Shown in pieces: positions 35,727 to 44,186 of a DNA stretch of 64,000 bases; positions within the stretch are counted from its first letter, which is position 1; each line of letters opens with the position of its first letter. The stretch covers positions 496,001 to 560,000 of the forward strand of contig NZ_CP133089.1 of the NCBI RefSeq assembly GCF_030908405.1, written 5' to 3'. The stretch is from Aminobacterium sp. MB27-C1. GTDB lineage: Bacteria; Synergistota; Synergistia; Synergistales; Aminobacteriaceae. A program made the position numbers and the translations under genes. The notes under the pieces are model-generated. The model worked only from the letters and a program-made list of their open reading frames with translations, had not been told where the DNA came from and did not search any database.

Positions 35727-36597
35727 ATATGCACTGCGAGATACCTTCAGGTTGGTTTTTCGACACTGGGGATTGAGTGTCCTCACACTTCTTACTGCAG
35801 GTGCTGTTATATACCTTCTTGGTATGTCAGCTCTTTTTTCTTTGAATGTTCGGTCTATGGTGTCGAAGGTCGAGAGTGAACTCGTTGTTCAAGCCTATCT
35901 CAAAGATGACAGTAAGATTCAGCAAACGGTAAAGGAAATTAAAACTATTCCATATGTAACGCAGGTAAAGGCCGTATCACCAGAAGAAGCTCTTGAACGA
36001 CTGCGTGCCAAACTGGGAACTAAAGCAAAAGCAGTGACCCTTCTTGGGGAAAATCCACTTCCATGGAGTATTGAGGTTAAAGTAAAGCGAGCTGGAGAAG
36101 TTGCTCCGCTTGTGCGAAACCTTACGACAATGCCGGCAATAGAAGAACTTGTTTATGCCGGAAAACTTGCGGAAAAACTATCAAAAATCTCTTTTATGGT
36201 CTCAAGAGTTTCCGTTGTAGTTCTTGGATTAGCCCTTATAATTAGTGCTCTTGTTGTGTATAACACTATTCGAATCTCTCTTTATTCTCGTAAAGAAGAG
36301 ATACAGGTTATGGTCTTAGTTGGGGCGACGAAAACATATATTTCGCTTCCCTTTGTTTTACAGGGGATGATTTTAGGTTCCTTGGGAGCTTTATTTGCCG
36401 TTCTCGCTGTCGTGGGTTCCTATACTTCGGCGCAGGAGGCTATACGAACAACTCTGCCTTTTGTGGAACTTATCGGCGATTCGCAATTCTTGTTGAAGTT
36501 TTATGTATTACTCTTAGGAATTGGAACAACTTTAGGGTGGATATGCAGCTGGTTTGCGGTGAATCGTTTTGTTCGTGTGGCACAAAAGCCCCTTTGA
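35713..36597 (+). CDS. ftsX: Cell division protein FtsX
   Basis: The 294-aa membrane partner of FtsE. A first membrane helix (LSVLTLLTAGAVIYLLGMSALF) precedes a periplasmic domain of about 130 residues (VVQAYLKDDSKIQQTVKEI, VSPEEALERLRAKLG), which docks the hydrolase activator. Three C-terminal helices of the FtsX/MacB type complete it. I chose ATG 35713, which gives a normal length. The periplasmic loop should contact the EnvC-like protein encoded next. Confidence 0.93.
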   Translation: MASFRYALRDTFRLVFRHWGLSVLTLLTAGAVIYLLGMSALFSLNVRSMVSKVESELVVQAYLKDDSKIQQTVKEIKTIPYVTQVKAVSPEEALERLRAKLGTKAKAVTLLGENPLPWSIEVKVKRAGEVAPLVRNLTTMPAIEELVYAGKLAEKLSKISFMVSRVSVVVLGLALIISALVVYNTIRISLYSRKEEIQVMVLVGATKTYISLPFVLQGMILGSLGALFAVLAVVGSYTSAQEAIRTTLPFVELIGDSQFLLKFYVLLLGIGTTLGWICSWFAVNRFVRVAQKPL

Positions 36598-36598
36598 T

Positions 36599-37840
36599 AT
36601 GAAAGAGTGGAGGAATAAGAGTCTCTTGAAGAACTTCACAAAAAGACAATTATTCGGTATTCTTCTAACGGTTTTTTCTACTTTTTTTGTCGTTTTGCCT
36701 GCTTTTGGATTAACGTCACGAGAACTTGACGAACAAATAGCGGCAGAAGAGCGTCGCATGACGATAATGGAAAGACGGACGGCTTATTATGAACAACTTA
36801 TAAAGAAAGCCGGAGAGAAAGAAAAGGGAATTCTTGACCAGATTACTCAATACGATCAACGTAAAGGGAAGGCAGAACAACAGATCAAGGTTCTTGAATT
36901 AAAGCAGAACAAGGCTGAACGAAGAATAAAAGAATTGAATAATGATATAAAAAAGACAGATGCACGTATTGTAGAGATAAAGGGGTATTTGAAAGAACGC
37001 TTTGTAGCTATATATAAATACGGAGGAATGGCTGAATTAGATCTTCTCTTAACAGCTTCGACGGCCCACGAGGCAATGGCCACATCTATCCTCCTTAGTA
37101 AAATAGCCAGAGAAGATGAAGATATGATAGAAGAATTAGGTATTAGCCGTGAGAAGCTTGATGCATCGAAAAAGGAATTGGAAGAACAAAGAGCACTTTA
37201 TGCATCTCAGGAGAAAAAACTTCAGGCAGAACGTCAAGCTTATAAAGCTGAAATACAGAAGAGAAATCAACTCTTGTCGAAGTTGAGAAAAGAAAAATCG
37301 CTTCATGAACAAACGGCAAAAGAGTTGCAAAAAGCGCAAGAAGAAGTGGGAGATACGATTCGGCGCCTTATGCGTCAGAAGCAAGAGCTTCTTGCCAGAG
37401 AAAAAGAAAAAAATAAAAAGCGTCCGTCTACGAATATTACATATTTACCCTCAGGTGGCCAGCTGGCTTGGCCTGTGAGGGGAGAGATATCTGAAAGATT
37501 TGGAAAACGGGTTCATCCTGTTTTTAAAACAACTTCAATGCATACGGGAATAGATATCCGAGCGCCTCGAGGAACGTCAGTTCATGCAGCAGGACCCGGC
37601 GAAGTTCTCTATGTTGGATGGTTGCGTGGATATGGACAAATTATAATAATTGATCATGGAAATGACTTGAGTACTGTTTATGCTCACCTTTCAAGCACAT
37701 CTGTAGATGAGGGGCAAGGGATATCAAAGGGACAAATTATAGGGCAAGTTGGAAGTACAGGTGTCAGTACGGGTCCTCATCTTCATTTTGAAGTGCGCAA
37801 AAATGGTGATGCGCGAGATCCAATGAAATATTTGCGATAA
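36599..37840 (+). CDS. envC: EnvC-like murein hydrolase activator (M23)
   Basis: A 413-aa exported protein. The N-terminal signal sequence covers about residues 10-38 (QLFGILLTVFSTFFVVLPAFG). A long coiled coil follows (about 40-270; KAEQQIKVLELKQNKAERRI and other Lys/Glu heptads). The C-terminal LytM/M23 domain (about 290-410) contains HTGIDIRAP, YAH and HLHFEVRKN. Unlike E. coli EnvC, whose M23 site is degenerate, this domain keeps the zinc ligands, so it may cut peptidoglycan itself. ATG 36599 has no good ribosome site and may depend on coupling to ftsX. A TTG at 36626, 12 bases after GGAGG, is an alternative start. The ftsE-ftsX-envC order implies FtsEX control. Confidence 0.93.
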   Translation: MKEWRNKSLLKNFTKRQLFGILLTVFSTFFVVLPAFGLTSRELDEQIAAEERRMTIMERRTAYYEQLIKKAGEKEKGILDQITQYDQRKGKAEQQIKVLELKQNKAERRIKELNNDIKKTDARIVEIKGYLKERFVAIYKYGGMAELDLLLTASTAHEAMATSILLSKIAREDEDMIEELGISREKLDASKKELEEQRALYASQEKKLQAERQAYKAEIQKRNQLLSKLRKEKSLHEQTAKELQKAQEEVGDTIRRLMRQKQELLAREKEKNKKRPSTNITYLPSGGQLAWPVRGEISERFGKRVHPVFKTTSMHTGIDIRAPRGTSVHAAGPGEVLYVGWLRGYGQIIIIDHGNDLSTVYAHLSSTSVDEGQGISKGQIIGQVGSTGVSTGPHLHFEVRKNGDARDPMKYLR

Positions 37841-37877
37841 ATATTCTTGAGATGAGAAAAGGAGTAAAAAACAGAGC

Positions 37878-39086
37878 ATGCTGAAACGACTAAGAGGCGT
37901 CATTTTTGGACTGGTATTAGGGGTAGTTCTCACAGGAGCCCTTTTGGGAGCTCATGCTTCTGATTTGGAAGATTTCGCTCGTTTTGTTCCTTTTAAGCTG
38001 GAAAATCTTTGGCTTATGAAGCAGGCACGAGCAATTATAGAGACGTATCAGGTTGACAGCGATAAGGATAAAAAAGAAGAGAAAGATCTTGTCTATGGTG
38101 CCATGAAAGGCTTTGTGCAGGCTTATGGAGATCCTTATACTCGCTTTGTTGATCCTGAAGAACTAAAAGAAGAAGAAATAGAAATGGAAGGGGAATATGG
38201 TGGACTTGGTATTTACCTTGGGCATAGAGACGGAAAAACTCTTGTAATAAGCCCTATAGAAGGGACCCCTGCAGATCGGGCTGGTTTAAAGCCTGGAGAC
38301 GAAATAGTCAAAATAGGTGACGATATTATTATTGGTTGGGAATCTCAGCAGGTTGTCAAACGACTTCGCGGTGCGGCAGGAACCTCTGTTACTATATGGG
38401 TTCGTCGCGAAGGAGAAGATAAGTTGCTTCAATTTGATTTGATGAGAGAAAATATAAAACTGATATCAGTACGATCAGAAATGCTTGAAAAAAATACGGG
38501 ATATGTCAGGCTCTCTCAGTTTAAACAAAAAACTGCCGAAGAGGCCCGGGATGCCATCATCGATTTAGAGAAAAAAGGTGCTAAGGGGTTAATTTTAGAC
38601 CTACGCAATAACGGTGGTGGTTTATTAAATGCGGCTGTTGATATTAGCGACCTCTTCTTGGATGGCGGTTTGGTTGTTGGAATGAAAGGGCGCGTAGAAC
38701 GGGCAAATGATAAGTTATATGCGCAGGCCGGAGTTTTGACGAAGCTTCCTCTTGTCGTATTAATTAACGAAGGAAGTGCCAGTGCTTCGGAAATAGTGGC
38801 TGGTGCTCTCAAGGATCGCCAAAGGGCTGTGCTTGTAGGAAAAAAGAGCTTCGGAAAAGGATCTGTACAGACTCTGTTTAATCTTTCGGATGGATCGGGG
38901 TTATATGTTACGATAGCTCGGTATCATACTCCTTCTGGAACAATTATTGATCATATAGGATTAACACCTCATGTGACAGTCGAAGGAGAATATAATCCAG
39001 ATCGTAAAAAAGACATTCAGTTGAAGCGGGCTATGGACGAGCTGCTAAAGCTTGAAAAAGGAACATCTAAACTGCTGAAAAATTAA
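37878..39086 (+). CDS. ctpA: C-terminal processing peptidase (S41, CtpA/Prc)
   Basis: A 402-aa exported serine protease of family S41A. The signal or anchor segment is at about 8-28. A PDZ domain follows at about 100-185 (GLGIYLGHRDGKTLVISPIE, AGLKPGDEIVKIGDD). The catalytic core holds the serine in NEGSASASEIVAGAL (about residues 297-311) and the lysine in GKKSFGKGSVQTL (about 325-337). Related enzymes trim envelope proteins or peptidoglycan hydrolases. The position directly after envC suggests that it controls a wall hydrolase, as shown for other Ctp proteases; this is an inference. Confidence 0.95.
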   Translation: MLKRLRGVIFGLVLGVVLTGALLGAHASDLEDFARFVPFKLENLWLMKQARAIIETYQVDSDKDKKEEKDLVYGAMKGFVQAYGDPYTRFVDPEELKEEEIEMEGEYGGLGIYLGHRDGKTLVISPIEGTPADRAGLKPGDEIVKIGDDIIIGWESQQVVKRLRGAAGTSVTIWVRREGEDKLLQFDLMRENIKLISVRSEMLEKNTGYVRLSQFKQKTAEEARDAIIDLEKKGAKGLILDLRNNGGGLLNAAVDISDLFLDGGLVVGMKGRVERANDKLYAQAGVLTKLPLVVLINEGSASASEIVAGALKDRQRAVLVGKKSFGKGSVQTLFNLSDGSGLYVTIARYHTPSGTIIDHIGLTPHVTVEGEYNPDRKKDIQLKRAMDELLKLEKGTSKLLKN

Positions 39087-39099
39087 TTAGAGGAAAATT

Positions 39100-40017
39100 A
39101 TGCCGAGAAAAAAGACGAGAAAGAGGGGGAGGTCTAGAGGCCTCCTCTTTATCCTGTTCGGGATATTGATTTTACTGGTATTTGTTCCGCTCATAAAATC
39201 TCATGATACTGTGAGAGATATAACGGAAGAAAGGTCAGAAAATAATGTCTCAGCAGACAATAAAGAAGTATATGTAGTAAATGTTCAAGAGAGACCTGAA
39301 ACGTCTATAGAAGACGTTGTATCTGAAGACAAGATAGAAGAGCAACATGGTGCTCTTGTGGCTCTTGTTATAGATGATTTCGGATTCTCATATTCCATGG
39401 CAGAAGAGATAGCAGCTATAGATCTTCCTTTTACGTGGGCAATTATTCCGCATCAACGTTTCACAGAAAAAACAGTTCTATTGGCGGAATCAAAAAAAAT
39501 TCCATACTTGGTTCATATGCCTATGGAAGCATTAGCCGATAAAGCGCAGGGGGACTCTCTTATTGGAGTAAGCATGTCTGCTCCAGCTGTTGCAAAGGCT
39601 GTAAAAGATGTTTTTGCAATCATGCCAAACGCGATAGGAATGAACAATCACAGAGGTTCAAAAGCAACAAGTAACGACCAGATTATGAGTGTGCTGATGG
39701 AGACTTTGGCTCCTATGAATAAAATTTTTATAGATAGCCGAACATCGTCTAAATCTGTCGCTTATAAAACTGCTCAGCGCTTCGGGGTTCCAAGTGCTTA
39801 TAATTCAATTTTTCTTGACCATGAGACAAATATCGAATTTATGAGAAAGCAGTTTCAAAAGGCTGTTACTATTGCAAAAAAAAGAGGATGGGTTGTAGCC
39901 ATTTGTCATAATAGACCGGATACAATTCCTTTTTTACAAGAGCTTTGCGATTCTAATATAAATGACGTAAAATTTGTAACTGTGCCTGAACTTCTTAGAA
40001 TTCAAAAGGCACAATGA
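39100..40017 (+). CDS. Divergent polysaccharide deacetylase family protein
   Basis: A 305-aa protein with an N-terminal basic stretch, one membrane segment (LLFILFGILILLVFVPLI), an acidic linker and a divergent polysaccharide deacetylase domain (YibQ-like; about 85-305). The domain has ALVIDDFGFSYSMAEEIAA, FTWAIIPHQRF, YLVHMPMEAL, IGMNNHRGSKAT and FIDSRTSSKSVA. The conserved Asp pair and the NNHxGS motif are typical. In E. coli yibQ follows envC; here ctpA lies between the two. Substrate is unproven; a wall glycan is the usual guess. Confidence 0.9.
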   Translation: MPRKKTRKRGRSRGLLFILFGILILLVFVPLIKSHDTVRDITEERSENNVSADNKEVYVVNVQERPETSIEDVVSEDKIEEQHGALVALVIDDFGFSYSMAEEIAAIDLPFTWAIIPHQRFTEKTVLLAESKKIPYLVHMPMEALADKAQGDSLIGVSMSAPAVAKAVKDVFAIMPNAIGMNNHRGSKATSNDQIMSVLMETLAPMNKIFIDSRTSSKSVAYKTAQRFGVPSAYNSIFLDHETNIEFMRKQFQKAVTIAKKRGWVVAICHNRPDTIPFLQELCDSNINDVKFVTVPELLRIQKAQ

Positions 40018-40030
40018 GGAGGCCTTGAAA

Positions 40031-41317
40031 GTGAAAGGACGAGTAGAGATTATTATTGGAGCCCAGTGGGGTGATGAAGGCAAGGGGCGTGTTGTAGATG
40101 CCCTTGGCAATCGAGTGGAAGTGTTTGCTCGTTATCAGGGAGGCGCCAATGCTGGACATACAGTGATTGTAGAAGGGGAAAAATATGTATTTCATCTTTT
40201 ACCATCAGGAATGCTTTATCCCTGTAAATTGTGTGCTATAGGGAACGGAGTTGTTGTCGATCCTGAGCAGCTAATTAATGAGCTTAAAACATTACAGGAG
40301 CAGGGAAAAGATCGAGCCCGTCTTATCATTAGCGGATCAGCCCATGTCGTTATGCCTTATCATAAAATCCTTGATAAGGCCGACGAACAGTTTAGAAGTA
40401 AAGATAAAAAGATAGGAACTACAGGACGTGGAATCGGTCCGTGTTATGTTGATAAATTTAACCGTTGTGGCATTCGTATTGAAGATCTTCTTGATCCGGA
40501 AATACTGCGCGAGAAACTTTCCTTCAATCTTGATCTGAAAAACCTTATTTTAACGAAGGTTTATAATGCAGAACCTGTTGCTTTCGATGATGTGTATGCC
40601 CAGGCACTTTCCTGGGGAGAGACATTAGCTCCCTATGTTGCCGATGTCTCTTTAGCGTTGCAAGAAGCCATGTTAGAAGGTAAGGGCGTTCTTTTCGAAG
40701 GGGCTCAGGGTACCCTTCTTGATGTTGATCACGGAACGTATCCCTTTGTAACGAGTTCCTCACCTATAGCAGCTGGTGGCTGTGTTGGATTAGGGGTAGG
40801 TCCTTCCGATGTTGATCGTGTTATTGGTGTTGTAAAGGCCTATTGTACCCGTGTCGGCGAAGGTCCTTTCCCTACAGAAGATCTTGGAAACGATGGACAG
40901 ACATTACGAGACAAGGGGGGAGAGTATGGAGCTACAACTGGCCGTCCTCGGCGCTGCGGTTGGCTTGACCTCGTAGCGCTTAAATATGCTGTACGCGTTA
41001 ATGGTATGACTTCCATAGCTCTCACCAAACTTGATGTTCTTACTGGGTTTGACAAAATTAAAGTTTGTACCCACTATGAAGCAAATGGTAAAAAATACGA
41101 GAATTATTTGACGAATACATCCCTTCTTGAAAAGGCTACGCCAGTTTATACTACATTGGATGGTTGGAAAGAAGACCTCTCAGCCTGCCGAAACTTTGAT
41201 GACTTGCCTGAGACAGCGAGAAAGTACGTGGAGTACATAGAGAAAGAGACAGGTGTACCTGTGCAACTTATAGGAGTTGGTCCGGGGAGAGATCAGACTA
41301 TTATCAGGGGGCTTTAA
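40031..41317 (+). CDS. purA: Adenylosuccinate synthetase
   Basis: Joins IMP and aspartate using GTP, the first step from IMP to AMP. The 428-aa product starts at GTG 40031, eight bases after GAGGAGG; the in-frame TTG at 40025 is too close to that site. Motifs are IIIGAQWGDEGKGRVVDAL (catalytic Asp and GTP loop), YQGGANAGHTV, KIGTTGRGIGPCYVDK, FEGAQGTLLDVDHGTYPFVT and the Arg-rich loop TGRPRRCGWLDLVALKYA. Length and motifs are normal. Confidence 0.97.
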   Translation: MKGRVEIIIGAQWGDEGKGRVVDALGNRVEVFARYQGGANAGHTVIVEGEKYVFHLLPSGMLYPCKLCAIGNGVVVDPEQLINELKTLQEQGKDRARLIISGSAHVVMPYHKILDKADEQFRSKDKKIGTTGRGIGPCYVDKFNRCGIRIEDLLDPEILREKLSFNLDLKNLILTKVYNAEPVAFDDVYAQALSWGETLAPYVADVSLALQEAMLEGKGVLFEGAQGTLLDVDHGTYPFVTSSSPIAAGGCVGLGVGPSDVDRVIGVVKAYCTRVGEGPFPTEDLGNDGQTLRDKGGEYGATTGRPRRCGWLDLVALKYAVRVNGMTSIALTKLDVLTGFDKIKVCTHYEANGKKYENYLTNTSLLEKATPVYTTLDGWKEDLSACRNFDDLPETARKYVEYIEKETGVPVQLIGVGPGRDQTIIRGL

Positions 41318-41319
41318 TA

Positions 41320-41781
41320 CTGTCTTTTTTATTTGTAGAAATAGATTTTGCTTCCCTTAGCGATATTGACTCTCTTTGTTCTCTTGAAGTGGAAAAAGGT
41401 GGAGCCGCTTGGCCCCGCGAATTTATAGTGGAAGATATTAAAAACGGGCTGTCAGTGTATATGACAGCCCGTTGGCATTCTCGTATAGTTGGGCTTATCG
41501 TGTTAGAAAAGAAGAAAAATGCAATTATGATTAGTGATTTATTTGTTAGCAAGAGCCATAGGAAAAGAAAGATCGCTAGCCAATTACTTCTCGCAGCAGG
41601 TGAATTTTGCCTTAATGAGGGGTATAATAAATTGAAACTTCATGTTCGTGAAGATAACGAAACAGCAAGAAAATTATATTTAAATTTCGGATTTCGCGTA
41701 ATTAAAAAAGAAGAACATTACTACGAAGATTTTGCTACGGCTTTACTTATGGAGACAAAACTTCCCTTTCATTGCAGCTAA
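41320..41781 (+). CDS. rimI: GNAT acetyltransferase, RimI-like, non-canonical start
   Basis: A GNAT-fold N-acetyltransferase, likely the ribosomal protein S18 alanine acetyltransferase or a relative. Motif A is IMISDLFVSKSHRKRKIASQLLL, with a degenerate acetyl-CoA loop (RKRKIAS in place of R-x-x-G-x-G/A). The C-terminal motif is VREDNETARKLYLNFGFRV. The first ATG/GTG/TTG in frame is GTG 41389, but the 23 codons upstream stay open and encode the expected first GNAT strand and helix (FVEIDFASLSDIDSLCSLE). A CAGGGGG site at 41305-41311 is eight bases before a CTG at 41320, so I place the start there; ATA 41317 is the other option. The product is 153 aa. Confidence 0.75.
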   Translation: MSFLFVEIDFASLSDIDSLCSLEVEKGGAAWPREFIVEDIKNGLSVYMTARWHSRIVGLIVLEKKKNAIMISDLFVSKSHRKRKIASQLLLAAGEFCLNEGYNKLKLHVREDNETARKLYLNFGFRVIKKEEHYYEDFATALLMETKLPFHCS

Positions 41782-41845
41782 GATGCACCTTTAAGTCTAA
41801 AATTGTGTATTTAAAATTGTATACCAGACGAGTAGGCATAAAAAA

Positions 41846-41920
41846 TGGTGGGCGACACAGGGTTCGAACCTGTGACCTCTTCCGTGTGAAGGAAGCGCTC
41901 TTCCACTGAGCTAGTCACCC
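41846..41920 (-). tRNA. tRNA-Val (CAC)
   Basis: The minus strand folds as a complete cloverleaf. The acceptor GGGTGAC pairs with GTCGCCC, with A73 and an encoded CCA. The D arm is GCTC/GAGC, the anticodon stem CTTCC/GGAAG with loop TTCACAC, and the T arm ACAGG-TTCGAAC-CCTGT. The anticodon CAC reads the valine codon GUG. Confidence 0.97.
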
Positions 41921-41932
41921 ACAATAGCAGGT

Positions 41933-41961
41933 ATTATAGCTGTCTTATCTCATTATTTCAA
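41933..41961 (-). promoter_or_regulatory. Promoter of tRNA-Val
   Basis: On the minus strand TTGAAA (41961-41956) and a perfect TATAAT (41938-41933) are 17 bases apart, just upstream of the tRNA. Confidence 0.85.
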
Positions 41962-41974
41962 GCCAATGAGATAA
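41945..41974. repeat. Perfect 10-bp inverted repeat over the tRNA promoter
   Basis: TTATCTCATT (41945-41954) and AATGAGATAA (41965-41974) are exact inverse copies around a 10-base centre that contains the tRNA-Val -35 box. The plus strand continues ATTTTG, so a weak terminator for the purA-rimI transcript is also possible. Confidence 0.7.
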
Positions 41975-42018
41975 ATTTTGTACATATAAAGCATATTCTT
42001 GATTCAAGGGTGATGCGT

Positions 42019-42441
42019 ATGGTTGATATGTCTTTTCTATATGGCAAAAGTATGGATTTTTGGACGTATTGGGGTTTTGAACCATGGTCTCATAATTTGA
42101 TGAGGGGGGTTTATCGAAAGGTAACCTTCGTAAAAGATTCCCTTTTAGGGGAAGTCGGAAAGTATTATGCATATGATTATATAGTTTGGTCACATCAAGG
42201 GCGACATGACGCCGAATATATCCTCTCCACATGGAAACCAATTCCTGAAGTAATGACTCAGCGCTTCCTTTTCATAGAAGAAATTTCCAGTTTCCCCAAA
42301 AAAGTTAAGATGTTTTTCTTTGGCTTAAAAGGATTTATTGAAGTTTATTCTTACGTTCCGGGAACTAAATGGAATCCTAAAATTAAAGATTTGGCTCCAT
42401 TAGTTAATAAAGCTCGGGAAATAGCCATTTCTGATATTTAG
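42019..42441 (+). CDS. Hypothetical 140-aa protein
   Basis: I do not recognise this protein. It is soluble and rich in aromatic residues, beginning VDMSFLYGKSMDFWTYWGFE. The repeated W/Y/F pattern suggests a compact beta-rich fold. ATG 42019 lies eight bases after AAGGG and is preferred over ATG 42013. The gene stands alone between tRNA-Val and cstA, with no clear promoter. The absence of frame-breaking codons and the ribosome site support a real gene. Confidence 0.65.
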   Translation: MVDMSFLYGKSMDFWTYWGFEPWSHNLMRGVYRKVTFVKDSLLGEVGKYYAYDYIVWSHQGRHDAEYILSTWKPIPEVMTQRFLFIEEISSFPKKVKMFFFGLKGFIEVYSYVPGTKWNPKIKDLAPLVNKAREIAISDI

Positions 42442-42520
42442 GGGGGTGATCTTGCCATAACGAAGAAAAGAGTAGTCCTTTTAATTTATGGAAATACATA
42501 ATTTTTTGGAGGTGAAACAG

Positions 42521-44143
42521 ATGTTAGCAATGCTATTCATTGTAGCAATAGTATTTTTTGCAATCGCATACCGCGTTCATGGGCGGTATATGGCACGTAT
42601 TTATGAACTTAATAATGATAATCCTACTCCGGCTGAGACTATGTACGATGGCATAGACTATTGTCCCGCGCATCCAGCTGTTTTGCTTGGACACCACTTT
42701 GCTTCCATCGCTGGAGCTGGCCCGATTGTAGGACCTATTGCTGCTGCTAGTATGTTTGGATGGCTTCCTGCATATTTGTGGTGTCTTATCGGTTCTGCTT
42801 TCCTTGGTGGTCCGCACGATATGGGTGCTCTTGTTTCTTCAATGCGGCATAACGGAAAATCTGTTGGCGAAGTTGTTGACCACTGGATCGGACGGCGTGG
42901 AAAATTCTTTTTCCTGACTTTTACAATTTTAAGCCTTGTCCTCGTTGTTGCTGTTTTCCTTCAGCTTTCTGCAAATACCTTTGCTGCGGACCCAGCAGTT
43001 GCTTTTTCAAGTACTCTTTACATCTTTATGGCTGTTATCTTTGGTGTCCTTGTTTATAAGTATAATACGCCACTTTGGCTTATGACCCTTGTAATGGTTC
43101 CTATAGTAATCGGAGCTTGTTGGTATGGAAATTACGCTGATTGGGTAGCAGGCAGCTTTACTTATTCTATGCCCGCCTGGCGTTGGGTTCTAGCTGTTTA
43201 TATTCTTCTAGCCTCTGTTCTTCCAGTGTGGCTTTTGTTACAGCCTCGCGACTATCTTGCTTCTTTCTTCCTTTATTTTGCTGTTATTATCGGTGCCATT
43301 GGAATGATTTTTGGTGGAAAATTTGAAGTTCAGCTCCCCGCTTTTAAGGGGTTTGTTGCAGGAACACAATATATGTGGCCTATGCTTTTTGTAATCGTTG
43401 CCTGTGGAGCCATTTCTGGTTTCCACTCCCTTGTAGGAAGCGGAACAACATCGAAACAGCTTCGTCGTGAAACAGATAGCACTCTTGTCGGTTATGGTTC
43501 TATGCTTCTTGAAGGAGTTGTTGCTGTTATCGCTATCGGTACTATCATGATTAGCGGTAAAATTCTTGAAGGTGGTCCAGTTGTTACGTATGCTCAAGGT
43601 TTTGGTAAATTTGCAGGCCTTGTCGGAATAGATCCTAAAATTGGTGCTTCATTGGGCGGATTGGCGATAAATTCTTTCTTGCTTACCTCTCTTGATACAG
43701 CAACACGTCTGACCCGTTATCAAATTCAGGAACTTACTAATATGAAGGTCGATAAATACACAGCAACAATTGTAGCGGTTGCTGCTGCAATGGCCTTGCT
43801 CCTTGTTAAAACAGTGGGACCTGATGGAAAGCCTATTCCGGCATGGGCGGCTATTTGGCCGATGTTTGGTGCAGCAAACCAGCTAGTTGCTGCTCTAGCT
43901 CTTCTTGCTGTCGGAGTTTGGATTGCCAAGGGGTTAAAGAAAAACAACTCTTTCCTTATGGTTCCAATGTGGTTTATGTTGGCGACAACAGTAGCTGCTT
44001 TGCTCATAATGATAAAAGAGAAGCTTACTGGCGTTCCTAATTATTTACTCGTTTCAATTTCTGTCATATTGTTGGTCTTAGCTGTCTTGATGGTGAGAGA
44101 GGCTTTCAATGCTCTAAAAACAAAAGATACTACGGAAGCGTAA
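42521..44143 (+). CDS. cstA: CstA-family transporter
   Basis: A 540-aa inner-membrane protein with about 14 hydrophobic helices, of the carbon starvation protein A family. Family members include E. coli CstA and BtsT, which import peptides or pyruvate. The N-terminal VHGRYMARIYELNNDNPTPA and YCPAHPAVLLGHHFASIAGAGPIVGP are diagnostic. GPHDMGALVSSMRHNGKS and the internal SGFHSLVGSGTTSKQL with LDTATRLTRYQIQE are also present. I chose ATG 42521 because GGAGGTGA lies just upstream; an in-frame ATG at 42488 precedes that site. The likely role is uptake of pyruvate or peptides, which suits an amino-acid fermenter; the substrate is not proven. Confidence 0.93.
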   Translation: MLAMLFIVAIVFFAIAYRVHGRYMARIYELNNDNPTPAETMYDGIDYCPAHPAVLLGHHFASIAGAGPIVGPIAAASMFGWLPAYLWCLIGSAFLGGPHDMGALVSSMRHNGKSVGEVVDHWIGRRGKFFFLTFTILSLVLVVAVFLQLSANTFAADPAVAFSSTLYIFMAVIFGVLVYKYNTPLWLMTLVMVPIVIGACWYGNYADWVAGSFTYSMPAWRWVLAVYILLASVLPVWLLLQPRDYLASFFLYFAVIIGAIGMIFGGKFEVQLPAFKGFVAGTQYMWPMLFVIVACGAISGFHSLVGSGTTSKQLRRETDSTLVGYGSMLLEGVVAVIAIGTIMISGKILEGGPVVTYAQGFGKFAGLVGIDPKIGASLGGLAINSFLLTSLDTATRLTRYQIQELTNMKVDKYTATIVAVAAAMALLLVKTVGPDGKPIPAWAAIWPMFGAANQLVAALALLAVGVWIAKGLKKNNSFLMVPMWFMLATTVAALLIMIKEKLTGVPNYLLVSISVILLVLAVLMVREAFNALKTKDTTEA

Positions 44144-44146
44144 ATG

Positions 44147-44186
44147 AAAAAAGAGGTCGGAGAGCTATTCTCCGACCTCTTTTATT
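44147..44186 (+). terminator. Bidirectional terminator between cstA and the zinc ribbon gene
   Basis: A 13-bp stem, AAGAGGTCGGAGA with TCTCCGACCTCTT, has a GCTAT loop. A run of T follows on the plus strand and six T on the minus strand, so it can end both convergent transcripts. Confidence 0.88.
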
